A stretch of 64,000 nucleotides of DNA from assembly GCA_037178855.1 (NCBI GenBank), contig JASJZC010000002.1, forward strand, positions 6,646,501-6,710,500. The letters are read 5' to 3'. This document shows, one piece after another, positions 1 through 12,289 of this stretch. The first letter of the stretch is position 1, and each line of letters starts with the position of its first letter. This DNA comes from Oscheius sp. JU75 (lineage: Eukaryota > Nematoda > Chromadorea > Rhabditida > Rhabditidae). The notes beneath the pieces are model-generated. The model saw nothing but the letters and a program-made list of their open reading frames with translations, did not search any database and was not told the DNA's origin. The translations under genes and the position numbers were made by a program.

Positions 1-88
1 AGAGACAGAAAATGTTCTACCGGGTCACACCAGGGACTGTTCTCTTCGCTCTGTCTCTCCCCTACTGGAATCGAATTTACTAAACAGA

Positions 89-1456
89 ATGCTTCTTCCG
101 ACTGGTACGTTTTCCTGAAACTTTTAGTGCAAAGGTACTTTAGATTCGGCCGACACGGTTCTAGCCCAGACTTTTGCTAAAAGATACGAACAGCTTCGAA
201 TAGAGAATGAGAGTCTGCGACAGACTATCATTAGACAGGACGAGCAGATTGAAAAGTTGAAGATGATGGTCAAGTCGATGCAAGGAGGTGGATCGTAAGT
301 GTGACAGAGAGACAGAAATTAGAAAGAGACTAGCAGTTCTTGACCACTCTCTTTACAGAGATGGCTACTCTTCTGAGTCCCGATACGAAAAATCTTCCTC
401 AAACTCTCAACACATCCCGACTCTAAGAGTCACACCTCAAAAACGAAGTTCTACGTCTTCATTTACACAAACCCCTCGTTCTCCGAGGACTGGGCGTCGA
501 CCAAATCGTCGGCTATATGTTGAATCTTCCGAGGTAGAGCTCTGTTATTGACATATCAAATCCTTTGATCAGAGTGACACAACGCCGAGAGCACGTCAGG
601 TTCTGAGTAGTCAAGTTCAGACACCGGTGACTACTCCAGTCAGACAGATAGAGATGGCTAGACCGCAATCCCAGCGTTCTCAAGTACTGTCCCTGTCAAT
701 GTCAAGATCTTTTTTCCAGAGAAATCGATCAACTTTTCCTCGAAGTCTTGTTTCCTTGGAAACTGACATGGAAAGAGTCTTCGGTGATTTGCTACTCGAC
801 GACAGAGTAAGTCTCTCTCCCGTAATTTTGCTTACTGAGAGTCAGAGACAACGAACTCGACCAGTAGCAGCCAGCAGAACCATTTCTTCTCATGATCTCT
901 CTCAATCAACCCCGACTACTCCCCAAGCGCACGCTCTCCTGTCTGAACTGAATAGGGCAGAGAACCAGAATCCGATTCCTAACTTGGCATTCTACTTGAA
1001 AAGAGCTCGTCCCGACTTTGTCAGGAAATCGGAGAAGAGAGTGGAAGCTGTGAGACAGGCCGCATCGTATCGGGCGAGGATCGAGGCTATGCGGAATGTG
1101 AGTAGAGAGATAGTGACAGTGACATTTCTCTTTCAGGAAGTTGCCCGTAAAGTTTCCAACGGCGAGCCAATGACCAAGAACCAACAGGACATACTCCTAA
1201 CCGATACCACCAGAATCAAGGCCTTCAAACAGGAAGAGATGAGGGCTCTGACTAGAAAGTGAGTTTACTGTCCTATGGGTTAAAAACGGTCATTTCAAGA
1301 CGTATAACTGGAACCCAAGAATACATTCACGAACAGGAGAGGAAATATTTCGAGCAGAACCGTAGGGCTAGTCGGGTTCTGGCCGAAGTTCACAGTGAGA
1401 GGACCAGACAGAAAGCCAAGAGTCTCACTAGAAGACCACAGTCTGTACATTTGTAA
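89..1456 (+). CDS. Coiled-coil protein, unknown function
   Basis: Multi-exon model: 89-104, 144-294, 359-533, 573-806 (the next intron may be retained because the frame stays open), about 846-1098, 1137-1259, about 1321-1456, stop at 1454-1456. The ATG at 89 sits just after an acceptor-like ACTAAACAG, as expected for trans-splicing. The first 50 residues contain a heptad-like segment (RYEQLRIENESLRQTIIRQD), then a Ser/Arg/Thr/Pro-rich low-complexity middle, then a basic helical C-terminal half rich in Arg, Glu and Gln. There is no signal peptide or TM segment. I do not recognise the family; a cytoskeletal or centrosomal scaffold would fit the composition but that is a guess. It lies 273 bp upstream of the MESD start on the same strand. 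Some exon borders are approximate. Confidence 0.6.
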
Positions 1457-1729
1457 TTGTATTTCCAGTCTTTCTCTGTATCTGATCTCAACGCTTGTGT
1501 CTCACTTGTATTTTGTTTTTACCTTCCATTTGTTTCACTTATTTCCGCAATGAACATTGGTCCCTTTATGTACTTTCATTGCTGTTGACTGTTTCCACAG
1601 GTTTACTATCGTTGCATGCTCATTGAATCTTCTCCCACCTCATTCTCTGACAGTTGGTCGGATCTGAAAATCAGAGCACTTCGACTAAGTTCTTGACCTT
1701 GTAGTGCAGACCCATCCTGTTCTTTCAGA

Positions 1730-2422
1730 ATGAGACGTCGTCTCACCATAGCTCTCTTCCTAATTCTCGCAACGGTAGTCATAGGAGTGGAAAAGAAGAA
1801 GAAGGACATTACGTTCTACAGGTGAGAGACAGAAAGGCATAGTCTCGCACTGTCCCGCACAACAAGTGCGAGACCTCTCTAACTACAGGTAGACAGAAAG
1901 ACAGTACCCATTCCAGTGAAGCCGACATGGAGCGGCTACTGGATGAATGGGAAAAGAACGACGAGGAGATTCTGGAAGAAGACGAGCTCCCTCCTCATAA
2001 GCGGAAACAATCTCCTCCCCTGGACATGGAATCCATGAAAGCCAAGGTCTGATCTCTTTTTTGGTTTTCGACTACCATTTTAGGCAAAAAATCCTGAAGA
2101 TCTAATAAAAATGAGCAAGAAGGGTCAGACCATAATGATGTTCGTAGGGATGATCGACCCATCTGATCCCACAAACTCCAAAATCCGTACATTTTCCGAG
2201 CACTGGACCTCGATGTGGCAGTCACAGCTCTACAATAACCATGTTAACTGTGATGTCTTCATCATAGACGACAATCGAGCCATTTTTAAATTCGGAGAAG
2301 GCTCACAGGCTTTTGAGGCCAAGGATTTTCTTGTAAAACAGCCCCAGGTAATCGAGGTTACTCTGGAAGGCAGTCAATTTCCTGGAGCTGGAGCAGGACT
2401 TAAGCCGAAGATGGAATTGTAG
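1730..2422 (+). CDS. mesd: MESD / Boca-type LRP chaperone
   Basis: Exons 1730-1821, 1917-2046 and 2084-2422 give 186 residues; the second intron is only 37 bp. The protein has an N-terminal signal peptide (Arg-rich start, then LTIALFLILATVVIG), a Lys-rich KKKKDI segment, the acidic ADMERLLDEWEKNDEE helix and the core with MSKKGQTIMMFV, DRAIFKFGEGSQAFEAKDFLV-like strand order and VTLEG. These are hallmarks of MESD, the ER chaperone that folds YWTD beta-propeller/EGF modules of LDL-receptor-family proteins. The C-terminus ends KMEL, a plausible but non-canonical ER-retrieval signal (family members usually end REDL or similar). The ATG is one base after a TTCTTTCAG acceptor, suggesting spliced-leader addition. 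An AATAAA occurs at 2667-2672. Confidence 0.93.
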
Positions 2423-2666
2423 GGAATTGGTCGAAAACGAAGGGATTAATTTACTTCCCCACGTTGAAATTCAAATTTTTTTATTTATCTTTATTACAAA
2501 CTCCAAGCTCATTTTCTTTTTCAGTCATTTTCTCTTTTATTTTGTGATAAGAAGTGCCTTAACATATCTCTAAGACATAATCTAAAATTCAAAAGCTTAA
2601 TCAAACAAAGATATTTGTGATTCCATGCTCACTTTGTAACTGTCTCTTTCATATCAATTTTGTGCT

Positions 2667-2672
2667 AATAAA
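2667..2672 (+). terminator. Poly(A) signal of MESD gene
   Basis: A canonical AATAAA lies 245 bp after the MESD stop codon in an A/T-rich stretch, about 100 bp before the SEC6 start. It is the best poly(A) signal seen between the two genes. Confidence 0.5.
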
Positions 2673-2769
2673 CAATTTATTTACCTTATTTCGTCTAATA
2701 TCAAAACGTTAAATCGTTTTTTACCTTGCTATCAGTCCAATTATGTCATAGACGCCGAGAAAACTTCAG

Positions 2770-5700
2770 ATGGATGTCGATGCAGAACAGATAGCCTTGC
2801 AGCAGGTGGCGAGTGTTCTGCAGCGGCCTGACCAACTGGAAAAGCTACCGGATCTTAGGAAACGAGCCGAACGGAAAAAGGTAAGGGAGTTTTGTGCTAT
2901 TTTGATTGGAAAAGCTGAGAAATTTTGAGTATTTCGAGGAAAACGCTAAGAACCAGTTTTAGCATGCTTTTAAATAAAACTTTGGTGTTTTTCTCACAGC
3001 ATTTTAAAATTATAGGCAGCGGTAGAGGCCATGTTGAGAACCGGGGTCCAGTCCCAGCTAGAGGGAATCCGTACGGCGATGGCTCATCTCTACACGGCCG
3101 CCGAGGACATTGCTGCCGTTGAATCTGGGTAGTTTAACAATTTTTCATTGCAATTTCACCAAAATTCAGAGTTCAAACGATCCGTCAGCGACTGAAGCCG
3201 TTCCCAAAGCTGAAGGAGAAGATGAGCGAGCTTCGAGAGGCCAACGTTCTCCATGGGCAGTATGCGGCCGCAATGGAAAACCTGAAGAACATTTTCAACA
3301 TCAATCAGAATGTGGCAGATGCTCGCGTCAGTCTCGATCAGGGAAAACTGCTTCATGCTCACAAAAAGTTGGTTTTTATCTTTTTGAGTCGAACAAGGAT
3401 CTGTTCATAACACGACTCTGTGACAGACAAAAATCGTGTTTATAAAGCTTAGGACAAGTATAAATCTGCTTGATAGACAACCTTTGTACAGACTGAGAGA
3501 GGCTTTTTGAGAGTACAGTCAGAATTGCCCAAAAGTATCGCCTTTCAGCATCATGGATCTCGAGCTGGCGCGCGACGAGCTGCTCTTCGAGGTGCACAAG
3601 ACGACTAACAGTAACAAGGACTACGAGAAGAATGTACTTTTTACCCAACTTGCTTCCTAAATACTGTCTTTAGCTGCTCGTCTCCTACTTCAGCAAGGTC
3701 GACCAGCTCGTGGCCGATCTCGGCAGCAACATGTGGTTCATTCTCGGTCGAGCCTTAGAAATGATCAAGGGCAGTGAAAACGGCAGTGGACCACAGGAAC
3801 TCGTGACCTGCCTGAGGATCATTGAGCGCGAGGAACGAATAGACAAATACTACATCGATAGAAAGGCCAAGACAAACAACTTTGAACCGCCAGGGAGACC
3901 GAGAAAGTGGAGGGAAAAGTGCTTCGAGGTAGTTCTCCATCTCCTTTTGTGTAAAATTTGATTATAGGTCCTCGAGAAGACGGTCTGGAGCCGAGTGGAG
4001 GGAAATCAGCTGGATCAGGATCGGACCGAGAACAAGGCATGGCTTGCTAGGTAAGATTTCTAGTGAGTCATGTAGTCAGTAGTGATTTTTCATGAAAAAA
4101 AAACTGGTCAGATATGACGGAGCTTGGTCGAAACTCTGAGGTGAAAAATGGAGACCCGCTAGATCGCGAAGTGACGAAAATGAAGAAATCTTCCAATGTG
4201 TGTCCAGGCATCGCAAACCTGACCGAAATATTCGCGTCGGCCAGGCCAGGCTTGGTGCAGTCGTAGAAGCTGTTCCTAGCCTGACCGGCCAAGCCAGCCT
4301 AGTTCGTGGCGGGACCCAGCGGGTCTGTTAGCAATACACCAAGCGTCTCGGCACAAACTCGGTTGGTCTGGCCGGTCTCTGCTGGCCAGGTTTGTGATCC
4401 CTGGTGTGTCTTTTTATCCTCATCCCAGTCGCTTGACACAGAAGAACTCAGTTCAAGGAGCTCATTTTTGTAGCAAGACCACCCTGTCACTGTCTTTTCC
4501 AATGTCTAACTCTTTCATTTTAGCTCTTTTTAAAATCTCACAGAGTCCCTAATTGATCAAAAAAACCCGCAGCAGAAGCTGCTGAATTGACTAGGAAACT
4601 TCAAATCTCGCACACTTTTGAACATGGGCATCAAGATTTGTAGACTGGATCTTTTGAGCTCCAAATTGCCAGATATTTAGCCCATGACCGTTCTCTGTTA
4701 GCCTGATCGGCTCATAATTTTAAAGTATCATAGCTGCCTAGAAAAGCTTTGAAACTAATAAAAACTTTACCTTTACCTATGCGCCACTACGTCTTCACAA
4801 TTTCAGATATCTCGAAACGTGTCGTCGCTTCGTGATCGAGGATCTGGTTCTGGCCAAGGCATCAGTGCCCTGCTTCCCTCCAGAATACGTTATTTACGAC
4901 CGCTATGTCCACATGTATCACAACAGGCTCTGTAATCGGGTTCGTTTCCCTCTTTTATCCAGTTCTGAATGCCCAAAAGTCTCTCTGTTTGTCTCAAGCT
5001 CTAACTACCAATTTGTCACAGTTACTTTGTGACAGCAATTACTTTTTGCAAGTCAAGCTAAATCGAGTCTGTGTGGGAGCTCTCTGGGAGAACTGCCAAG
5101 GTAGCTTAACTGGAACAGCATCTACCTGTCACGAGCCCCAGCCAAACTTGTGCCACGCAAAAACTGCTTTCAGATCAGAGAAATCGTCAAGGAGCCAATG
5201 GAGAAGAGCGAGCTGGTCCAGCTCATGAGTTGGATCCAATCCTATGGCGGAGACGAGCTCCTAGGCAATCCCCGGCTCAAACTGAACGCCCCAGCTCTGC
5301 TGGAAGATTTCCCCGTGCTGCCGAGAAACGATCTCGATAGGATTTGTGATAAGTAACAACTTTTTTTGGCCCCAAACATATAAAAAATACTCCAGTTTCA
5401 TCGAGCTAACAAAGAAGGACATGAAACAATGGCTGGACAAGACCCTGAGTACGGAAAAGGATGACTGGTACAAGCAAGTGCGACCCGAGGAGGACAATTT
5501 CGAGTACTTCTACACCTCCCTACCCAATATTCTCTTCGGAATGCTTCGAGATACTGTAAGCTCCTTTCTTGTTCACAATTTATGGTATCGGATATCTAGT
5601 AGAAGCCCAGAAAATCAGCCAGGGGAGTCAGAGAAGTGTTGGATCGTTTCTTACGGTCACAGGACAGAGAGGGGCAGTTCTTCCATCTACAAATGCACGT

Positions 5701-8700
5701 GCCCTCGTCGCTGCGTTTGAAAAGACCTAAACTTGTGCTTCCTGGAAAGAAAAGCAGGAGAATTACGGTAGTTTCCAGTCTCGGAATTAAGGTCTCCTTG
5801 TTGGAGATAGGCGTCTAGTAGAGCTTGTTCTTGTTGATGGAGTTTCTGGAATAGTTTTGTCAGTTTGTCCATATCTTACGCTGGATAGAAGAACAGTCTG
5901 TGACTTGGATAATCATTAGTGGGGTCGGTAACATAGTATTTTTAATAAATCTACAGTTTTGAGCTTCTTTTTTTGAGATCCTTACGGAGAGTCAAGTCTT
6001 GTCAGATCTCTGTTACCGTAGCCAAAAAGCAGCTTTGGAACGTAATGCCCTGCAACCCGGCTGCGCAACGGACGGCGTCGCAAGACCCCGTTGGAGCTTG
6101 ACTCACAGAGCTCTCCAAGGATCTCTGCCATTGATTCACATATAAACATTACCTCTTTAATAAATTCCAAATCAGCTAAGCCGAAAGCCAGATCCCTTCA
6201 AAACGTTGCGCAAATTTATATGCATCAACGACTTTTTTTCTGCAAAAAAAACGTTCTTTCAAAAGGCAGCAATTCTCTTGTAATTAGGTATAGTACTTCC
6301 TACAAAACTAGCAACAAAATTTTTGTTACGGAACTCTGTAATTAGGAGCGCTTTGTTTCGACTACGGTAATTACTTAGCTCTGGAAGAAGTTTAAACTGA
6401 TGTATCGAAGCAAAACTACACTTTGTCCCTCAACATTTAGCCTTTTGAGAGCTCATTTTTGCCGGAACTCGATCCTCGCTACGATATTCCTAAAAAAAAA
6501 TACCAACTTTTCCACTTTTGCAGGGAGCATAAAACACGAAGTTTATCTCCCCCCAACTATCACTCTCTTGTGCTCTTCCAAATCTTATCTGTAGCTCTTT
6601 TTGCACAAACTGAAAACCTTTCTCTGGAATTGTTTTGGGCCTTGTTTATTCTCCTAAAAAGACTCTAGTATCAAGAAACTCACATCGCTGAAGAGGAATC
6701 GGGCCTCGAGGACTGGTAGAGAGCCGATTAATAGGACGAGAATTATCGTAAACTGCATATTTGGAAATCTAGAAACTGGCGGGAGCTCTAAGGGAAGAAT
6801 GGAGGCGGTCCAATTCTAGTAGTTTTATACCCACCTTCTCTTGGTCTTTCTCACACTGAAATTGGAATTTATAGCTGGACAAGAGGTCAAGATTTTGTAG
6901 AGTTCCATTCCCACTCTTTCCGGTCCTGGTTATCATAACAAATTTGATGAAAATTGGCATGAAAAGGGCATGGGAGACATGTGTCTCACAGCAGAAAATG
7001 TATTTTGTCTAATGGAAGCTAACGTCACGACAAAGGAGAAGAGTCTTGGTGTGAAAGGAACACTGACGTTAATAAGTTTTTTTAGGATCCCGGAATGAGA
7101 AATGACCATATTTTGTCGTTGATTGTGTAAAACAGTAATTTTAGCCCACGGTAAAAGCCAATATTCAGGTCACCTTGGCGAAAGAGGTCAGCGTTGAAGT
7201 TATCCCTAGCGTCATCAATCTCATCATTGAGGAGTTCGACAACTTTGCCATCAGCTATCGAGGTAAGGGGTTTTTTTAGAGATAGGGGATGAAGAGAGAA
7301 TAGCTAGAGGAGAGAAGGGAATGGAGAGATGGTTTTACAAAGTACTGGGAAAATTTTTGAGATACAAGAGTGATTGTATGAGGATATCTTTTTGTTCCAA
7401 ACGTGTAACGAAGTGTTTGGAATTTTTCATATTTGTAGTCACGTTTTTGACCCGAAAAGTTACGATACGGAACAAGAAGGCTCCTACGTTACATATCAAA
7501 TCTTGCAGTTTAAAAACGTGGGAACCTTGTGCAATTTGAAAGCTTTCAAAGGGACAGTGACTTTGGGGGTGCACGGCGGAACGCTTTTTCGAATTTGTGC
7601 GAAGATTCAAAAATTTTGATTTCTTTCTTCATTTTTCGGTGCTTTACACGCGTTTTCTTACCTTCTAAGTGTGTTTTAGGTTAATTAAATCGATTAGCCG
7701 TCAAATTCTATCTTATATTAGTCGTCTGAAAAATTACCAAGATAAATGGAACTTTCCAGACATGCTATTCTCACAGTATCCTTGATAAGTTTTGTGTAAA
7801 AACAAGTGGATTTGTGCTATATAACTTGTGCAAGCTGAGTTTTTTTTTTTTAAAGAAATACGGCCTAAATAATTGTAAAACGGTGTGAAAACATACTCAG
7901 GAACGCGCTGTCATTCTCCCTTTCTGTTCTTTATAAAGAAAGTCAGTGACTAAAAAAAGCGCGGGGAGCCTCTCACAGAAGCCCCTTATTACTAAATAAG
8001 AGAAATTGGATTATGATAAGATGCTTCACGGGCTGAATGTAGCCAGCTGATGAGTCTCCGGTCTTATTTTGTATCCAGGCTGACCCAGGAATGACGCCAG
8101 TCTTGATTACCTATTTCCAATTTCAAGTACCTGGATCTCATCATTACATCCTTCCCCCCGTTTGACGAGCTCCTTCTCTGCAAAATGACGACAGACGATT
8201 TTAGCAATTTCTAATTTAAGTCCATTTTCAGATGCCTTCACCGCGTACAAAAACAAGTACTTCGAAGATAGGAACTTGTTCCACCAGACCTATACGGCCA
8301 CGATGATCTCCATCGCCAATAATCTTCATACGTGTGTCGAATCGACAGAACGATATATGCAGCAGGTTAGAGGCTTTTAAGGCTGTAAAAATGATATAAT
8401 TTAGGTCCGACTGTCGATGGAAGACGAGGGCAGCTCGATGAGAAGAGGCCCCTCAAGACAGGCCATAATTGACAATATTGCCCGATTGAACTCGAGGTGG
8501 AATTCGGCCATGACGACTGCGTAAGTTTTTTAAGGATATTTTCCATAGAATAGCCAGTCAAATCCTGCTTTGAACCAGACGTTTCTAACAGTAGATCGGT
8601 ACGAGATGACCGGAAATGTTGATAGTCTGTTCAAAAACAATATAAAATTGTAGGAAACCAAAGTGGAAAATTACAGTAGTTTGAAAAGGCTCAAAACTGC

Positions 8701-10069
8701 GCGCATAAGTGTTCGAAGCTGTTTAAAACATTCACGAGGATCACATACTAAACTTGAACTTCAAAAAGGTATACGAATGTTGAAAAGTCTGTTCATTATT
8801 TACAATAGCCTGTTCACAAAAAAACTACGGTAGTTTTTCTATTGCTGCCAGATTAAATTCTTGAAACTGAAAACGAGGTGGGACCAAGAAACCTTCAAAA
8901 ATTTCCATAAATTATGTCATTTTCAGTGTAAACTACCTTCGCGATGAAATCTGTGAAGATCTGGCTCCTTCGCTCGCCGATCTCTTCTCCAAGAAGTGGC
9001 TCCTCGGCTGCCAAGCCCAGGAGACGATCTGTGAGACGGTGCACGATTACTTCCGCGACTATGCCCACCTCCGACCGACTGCCCGTTATGCCCTCTTGGT
9101 CGATCTCCATTTTCGCATCGTCGGAGAGTACATCAAGGCCATCGACAGCAGGTTTTAGCCCCTTTTTGTCATTTTAACACGTTAAATTGGCACAGGAGAT
9201 TGACATTTGCTGCCTATGAGGAACGTGTCAAGGCGGCCAACAAGTTGACAGACGATGCCGGGAGGATCGAGGAAGTCTTCTTGAAGATGTCGGAAATCCA
9301 CGACATGAACGAGCATTTCATCCCGCTGACACCAGTCCTCGAGGCCATTAGTGGCGTGATTGGACTGAGGGACAAGTCGCTGCTCTCCCTCGAAGCCACC
9401 TCTTTCGGGAGAAAGTTCCCGAACATTCCCGTCGATCTGCTCACCTCATTGATTGGCTGTCGAGAGGATATTGGAAGGACTGAAGCGAGGTGGGTTTTAC
9501 GCTAGTTTTGGATATCTATTAACCTTCAAAAATAGCGCATAAGACGAGGTTTTATACGCCTGATTTTCGTTCAAACTAAAAAACTGGCGTATTTTGGGCT
9601 CATATTTTTACATAGAAATAGCACGAAATGAATAAGATTTTTTTGATCAGAATGTGTAACACCATGGTACTCTGTCCTTTAGTTTTCTTCCGATGCATTA
9701 GCAAATGGTAAACATTCTGCCTATCAAATTGTCACACTAACCACTTGGCCATTGCTGGCAAATCTGCCTTTTGCGGCTATATCGTGTTGTTCACATTGAA
9801 TAAGCCTTCAAAACAGGGAGTAAAGTTGTTAATTCTGGCAGGCATTCCCGTGTATCTTTTTCCTCTACTCTTCCTAAAATCAGAAAATTTTCAGAACCCT
9901 GGCCGAGGAAGTCGTCGGCCATGTGCAATTCCACCCGAAGAACCCCCAATACGAGCGTCTCTTCAGCTCCTCAACCTCGGAATCCTCGTGGAAACCGACA
10001 GTCGAGATGGTTAACGTCCTCTCCGCATTTATGCGCAAAGACTTCCTCACCTCGAAGGAAAACAATTGA
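2770..10069 (+). CDS. sec-6: Exocyst complex component SEC6 (EXOC3)
   Basis: Fifteen exons: 2770-2880, 3016-3128, 3170-3367, 3549-3633, 3674-3928, 3968-4050, 4807-4939, 5174-5352, 5396-5555, 7169-7262, 8232-8365, 8405-8520, 8937-9151, 9196-9489, 9895-10069. The joined frame stays open and gives roughly 730 residues, close to the family's ~745. Sec6 landmarks appear in order: N-terminal helical AAVEAMLRTGVQSQLEGIRT, the KNIMDLELARDEL segment, the RYLETCRRFVIEDLVLAKA region, WLDKTLSTEKDDWYK and the C-terminal helical bundle ending with ARTLAEEVVGHVQFHPKNP. Sec6 is a core rod subunit of the octameric exocyst that tethers secretory vesicles to the plasma membrane. The ATG directly follows an ACTTCAG acceptor. 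Intron 7 holds a SINE copy, and intron 9 (1.6 kb) holds a possible antisense gene. Confidence 0.93.
4051..4806. other. Long SEC6 intron 6, no gene seen
   Basis: A 756-bp intron between GT at 4051 and TTTCAG ending at 4806. It contains GGCC/CTGG-rich patches around 4220-4400 resembling degraded inverted copies of one another (GGCCAGGCCAGG, CTGACCGGCCAAGCC). No coding exon or recognised mobile element could be supported. Confidence 0.4.
4963..5152 (+). repeat. tRNA-related SINE, copy 1
   Basis: Dispersed repeat of about 200 bp lying inside SEC6 intron 7. It opens with GCCCAAAAGTCT, has TTACTTTGTGACAGCAATTACT and GCAAGTCAAG in the middle, and ends with a tRNA-like part whose box A-like TAGCTTAACTGG is followed by TACCTGTCACGAGCCCC. 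The same order of blocks occurs at 38516-38700, 40220-40430 (reverse) and 58980-59180 (reverse). It is called a SINE because of the pol III-like A box and dispersion; no clean B box or target duplication was identified. Confidence 0.65.
5597..6758 (-). CDS. Possible nested gene for a small secreted peptide
   Basis: Within SEC6 intron 9, on the opposite strand. The first exon (about 6687-6758) encodes MQFTIILVLLIGSLPVLEA, a textbook signal peptide, then RFLFSD before a GTGAGT donor. Downstream open segments at about 5997-6070 (containing HYVPKLLFGYGNRDLTRLD) and 5597-5745 (containing a Cys-rich stretch TCICRWKNCPSLSCD flanked by KR and RKKR dibasic sites) could be later exons of a prohormone-like precursor. 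I could not find one unique set of introns: some required introns would be only 25-28 bp, and alternative frames end at other stops. The signal-peptide exon is the best supported piece; the rest is inference and the outer limits are approximate. Confidence 0.3.
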
Positions 10070-10943
10070 ATCTGTGATATTTTACTCCCGCTTCTCTCTG
10101 TGTATATGTAAAAAAATAACTCGATTTCTGCAACCCTTCTCTATTTTTTTATCCTTGCATTTTAGTACTCTTTCTCGTTCCCTGTACCGGAAATTAGTCC
10201 TGTGTCACGCCCGGAAATCTCATGTTTTTGAACGATTTGAGTCAAAAAAAAGTCTTGCAAAGAATGCCGTGGGATGGCAACACGCTTCCGCTTACATTCC
10301 TGCGAGGAAATCTGATTAAAAGTGGACCTCGGACATAAGGTTGGACAGAGCCGAACCCAGCTCGAAGCAGTCAGACTTAGGAACAGCTAACTTTTCAAAT
10401 TTCCATGGCTCCTAGTCGGCTGAAACAGTATAGGAGGACGATTACAACCACGGTGTGTTACGACCATTGAAACGGCGATCCGAAATTTTTTTGCGCCAAT
10501 TTGACTGCATTCAAATCCGCAACGGCGGGAGTTCAATATTTTTGAATTCGTTTTATCACTTGTGGCTGTTTTGTGGACAATTTCGCATATTCACCTTTTC
10601 GGTAGCCGATCCCAAGACGAAGAAAAACAGCCGTTCCGAACTTATACAGCCAAAAGAGACGACAGCTCTGAGACCACAACTGCTACTTTTAACCGTTTGG
10701 TAACCCCGGGCAGACAAGAGTCAGAGCTGTTACCGACTGCGCTATGACGGAAAGACTATTAATGTTGCAGTGTTATCTCAAAACAAAATTGATAACCACG
10801 TCGCTTGCCTCGAGACAGACAACATACAATGTTAGTTCTTCTCGGAACGCTGAAATCTTGAGCAAGCCTTGAAAACAGCGTGGAAAGAAAAGAATTTACA
10901 GAAAGGGTTCGACTACAATTGGATCGCTGTTCTACTTGTCTCA
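10070..10943. other. Intergenic region with a decayed tRNA-like segment
   Basis: No convincing gene. On the minus strand at about 10690-10745 a stretch carries TAGCGCAGTCGG, an exact match to the A-box consensus, but the B box is degraded, so it is probably a tRNA pseudogene or SINE fragment. Confidence 0.4.
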
Positions 10944-11783
10944 TTACTGGACGCCGGCATACGGCTTGTCGTCTTCCACATAGTACTGCTTCGGATTGGG
11001 GTACCTAAAAGCCGTTTCTACTAAAAATTTTCAAGAAAAACCAACTTGTATTTGATGAAATCTGGGACTGTGGGATCCTGGAGGTAAGGGAGGGCGACGA
11101 GGTCGTCCAGACCGACTCGCAGCATGTAGACCCTTTCGTGCTCGTCCATTCGTGCTGCCTTTTTGGCCTCTTTTGCGGCCGCTCTTCGTTGAAGTTCGTC
11201 CCGCGACGGCAGAATGGCCAGCCAGTTGACCGTCTTCTTGGTAGGAGCCTCTTGACTGGATTCGTCATTCGACAGAACTTCGAAATCTTTGAGAGGAAGA
11301 GCCGCGGCTTCGAGTGTTTCCTCTTCTTCCTTCGTAGCTCGCGGCAGACGGAGAAGCAGGCTCTCGCGACGGTCGTCGATTGCTGAAAAATGTCGTTAAG
11401 CTTGGAAAAGTAGGACAACCTACGCAGTGCTTCTTTCTCCACCGGCACTTCCTCCTTGACTTTTCGCTCATACTTGCGCTTCTTCCTCTCCGGCGACTGA
11501 GCATAACTGGAACTGGCCGAGGCGCCTCCACGTAGACGAGATGACACTGCATCTCTCTTCATCTTCTCATTGTGTTGTCGCAGCGTCGAGTCGATGCTCA
11601 TGTACTGCGGCAGATTCTCGCTCAGTTGAGCTACCTGAACTCTATTTTTGATGAAGACAAATAACAAACCAAGTCAATTGTGCTCTGGACAGCTAGCCTG
11701 GCTGCAGACACCGAGGTAGCATTCTTGGCTGCAGCCGTTTCTCGGCTTGCTCCAGATATGGTTCTTTTTCGACCGCGGGGCAT
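10944..11783 (-). CDS. Basic, probably nuclear protein of unknown function
   Basis: Four exons on the minus strand: 11783-11670, 11634 to about 11424, about 11382 to about 11046, and about 11006-10944. The reading frame joins cleanly through introns of 35-40 bp. It begins MPRGRKRTISGASRETAAAK, followed by an Ala-rich helix, a QYMSIDSTLRQHNEKMKRD segment, a basic PERKKRKYERKVKEE patch (nuclear-localisation-like), an acidic region, and a C-terminal part with WLAILPSRDELQ, EHERVYMLRVGLDDL and KYPNPKQYYVEDDKPYAG before the stop. No signal peptide or TM segment. The ATG lies five bases after TTTTTCAG, fitting trans-splicing. I do not recognise the family; the composition suggests a chromatin- or RNA-associated protein (inference). 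Confidence 0.7.
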
Positions 11784-12289
11784 TTTGGCTGAAAAATAAA
11801 GAAAAGGATTAAGAGCAAATGAGAAAAATAGTAAGAAAGATGAAGAAGTAGAGGCGTTCTGGGATTGTTGCTAGTTAATTGACCGTTTTTATGCGTCGGG
11901 TCTTGATAACAGCCACTTTCAAAAAAGAGCGATAGTATTACTTGGACAGGGAGTTGGGTCGAGGAATGGGAAATGGGTTCAAATAGTGAAAGGGAAGTGG
12001 GTTTGAGGGATAGAAAGTGGGGTCAAAGAGTGGGAAGTGAGTTTCACTGATTAGAAATGGTCTTTAGGGGTGGCGGCCTAACTTGTTTCAATAAAACTTG
12101 CTAGTTTCTCTCTTCTTTTTGACTAAAACTCGCAAATTCGACCAAATTTATTTTATTCATAGCAAAATCAACAAAAATGGGACGTTAGTAATCGGTATAT
12201 ATTGTAAATATGCTATGGAAGCGATTATTCAGCTGGGAAATGCTTCACAACGAGTTCGGTGAGACGAAGGAACAGATCAGCGACTCAGC

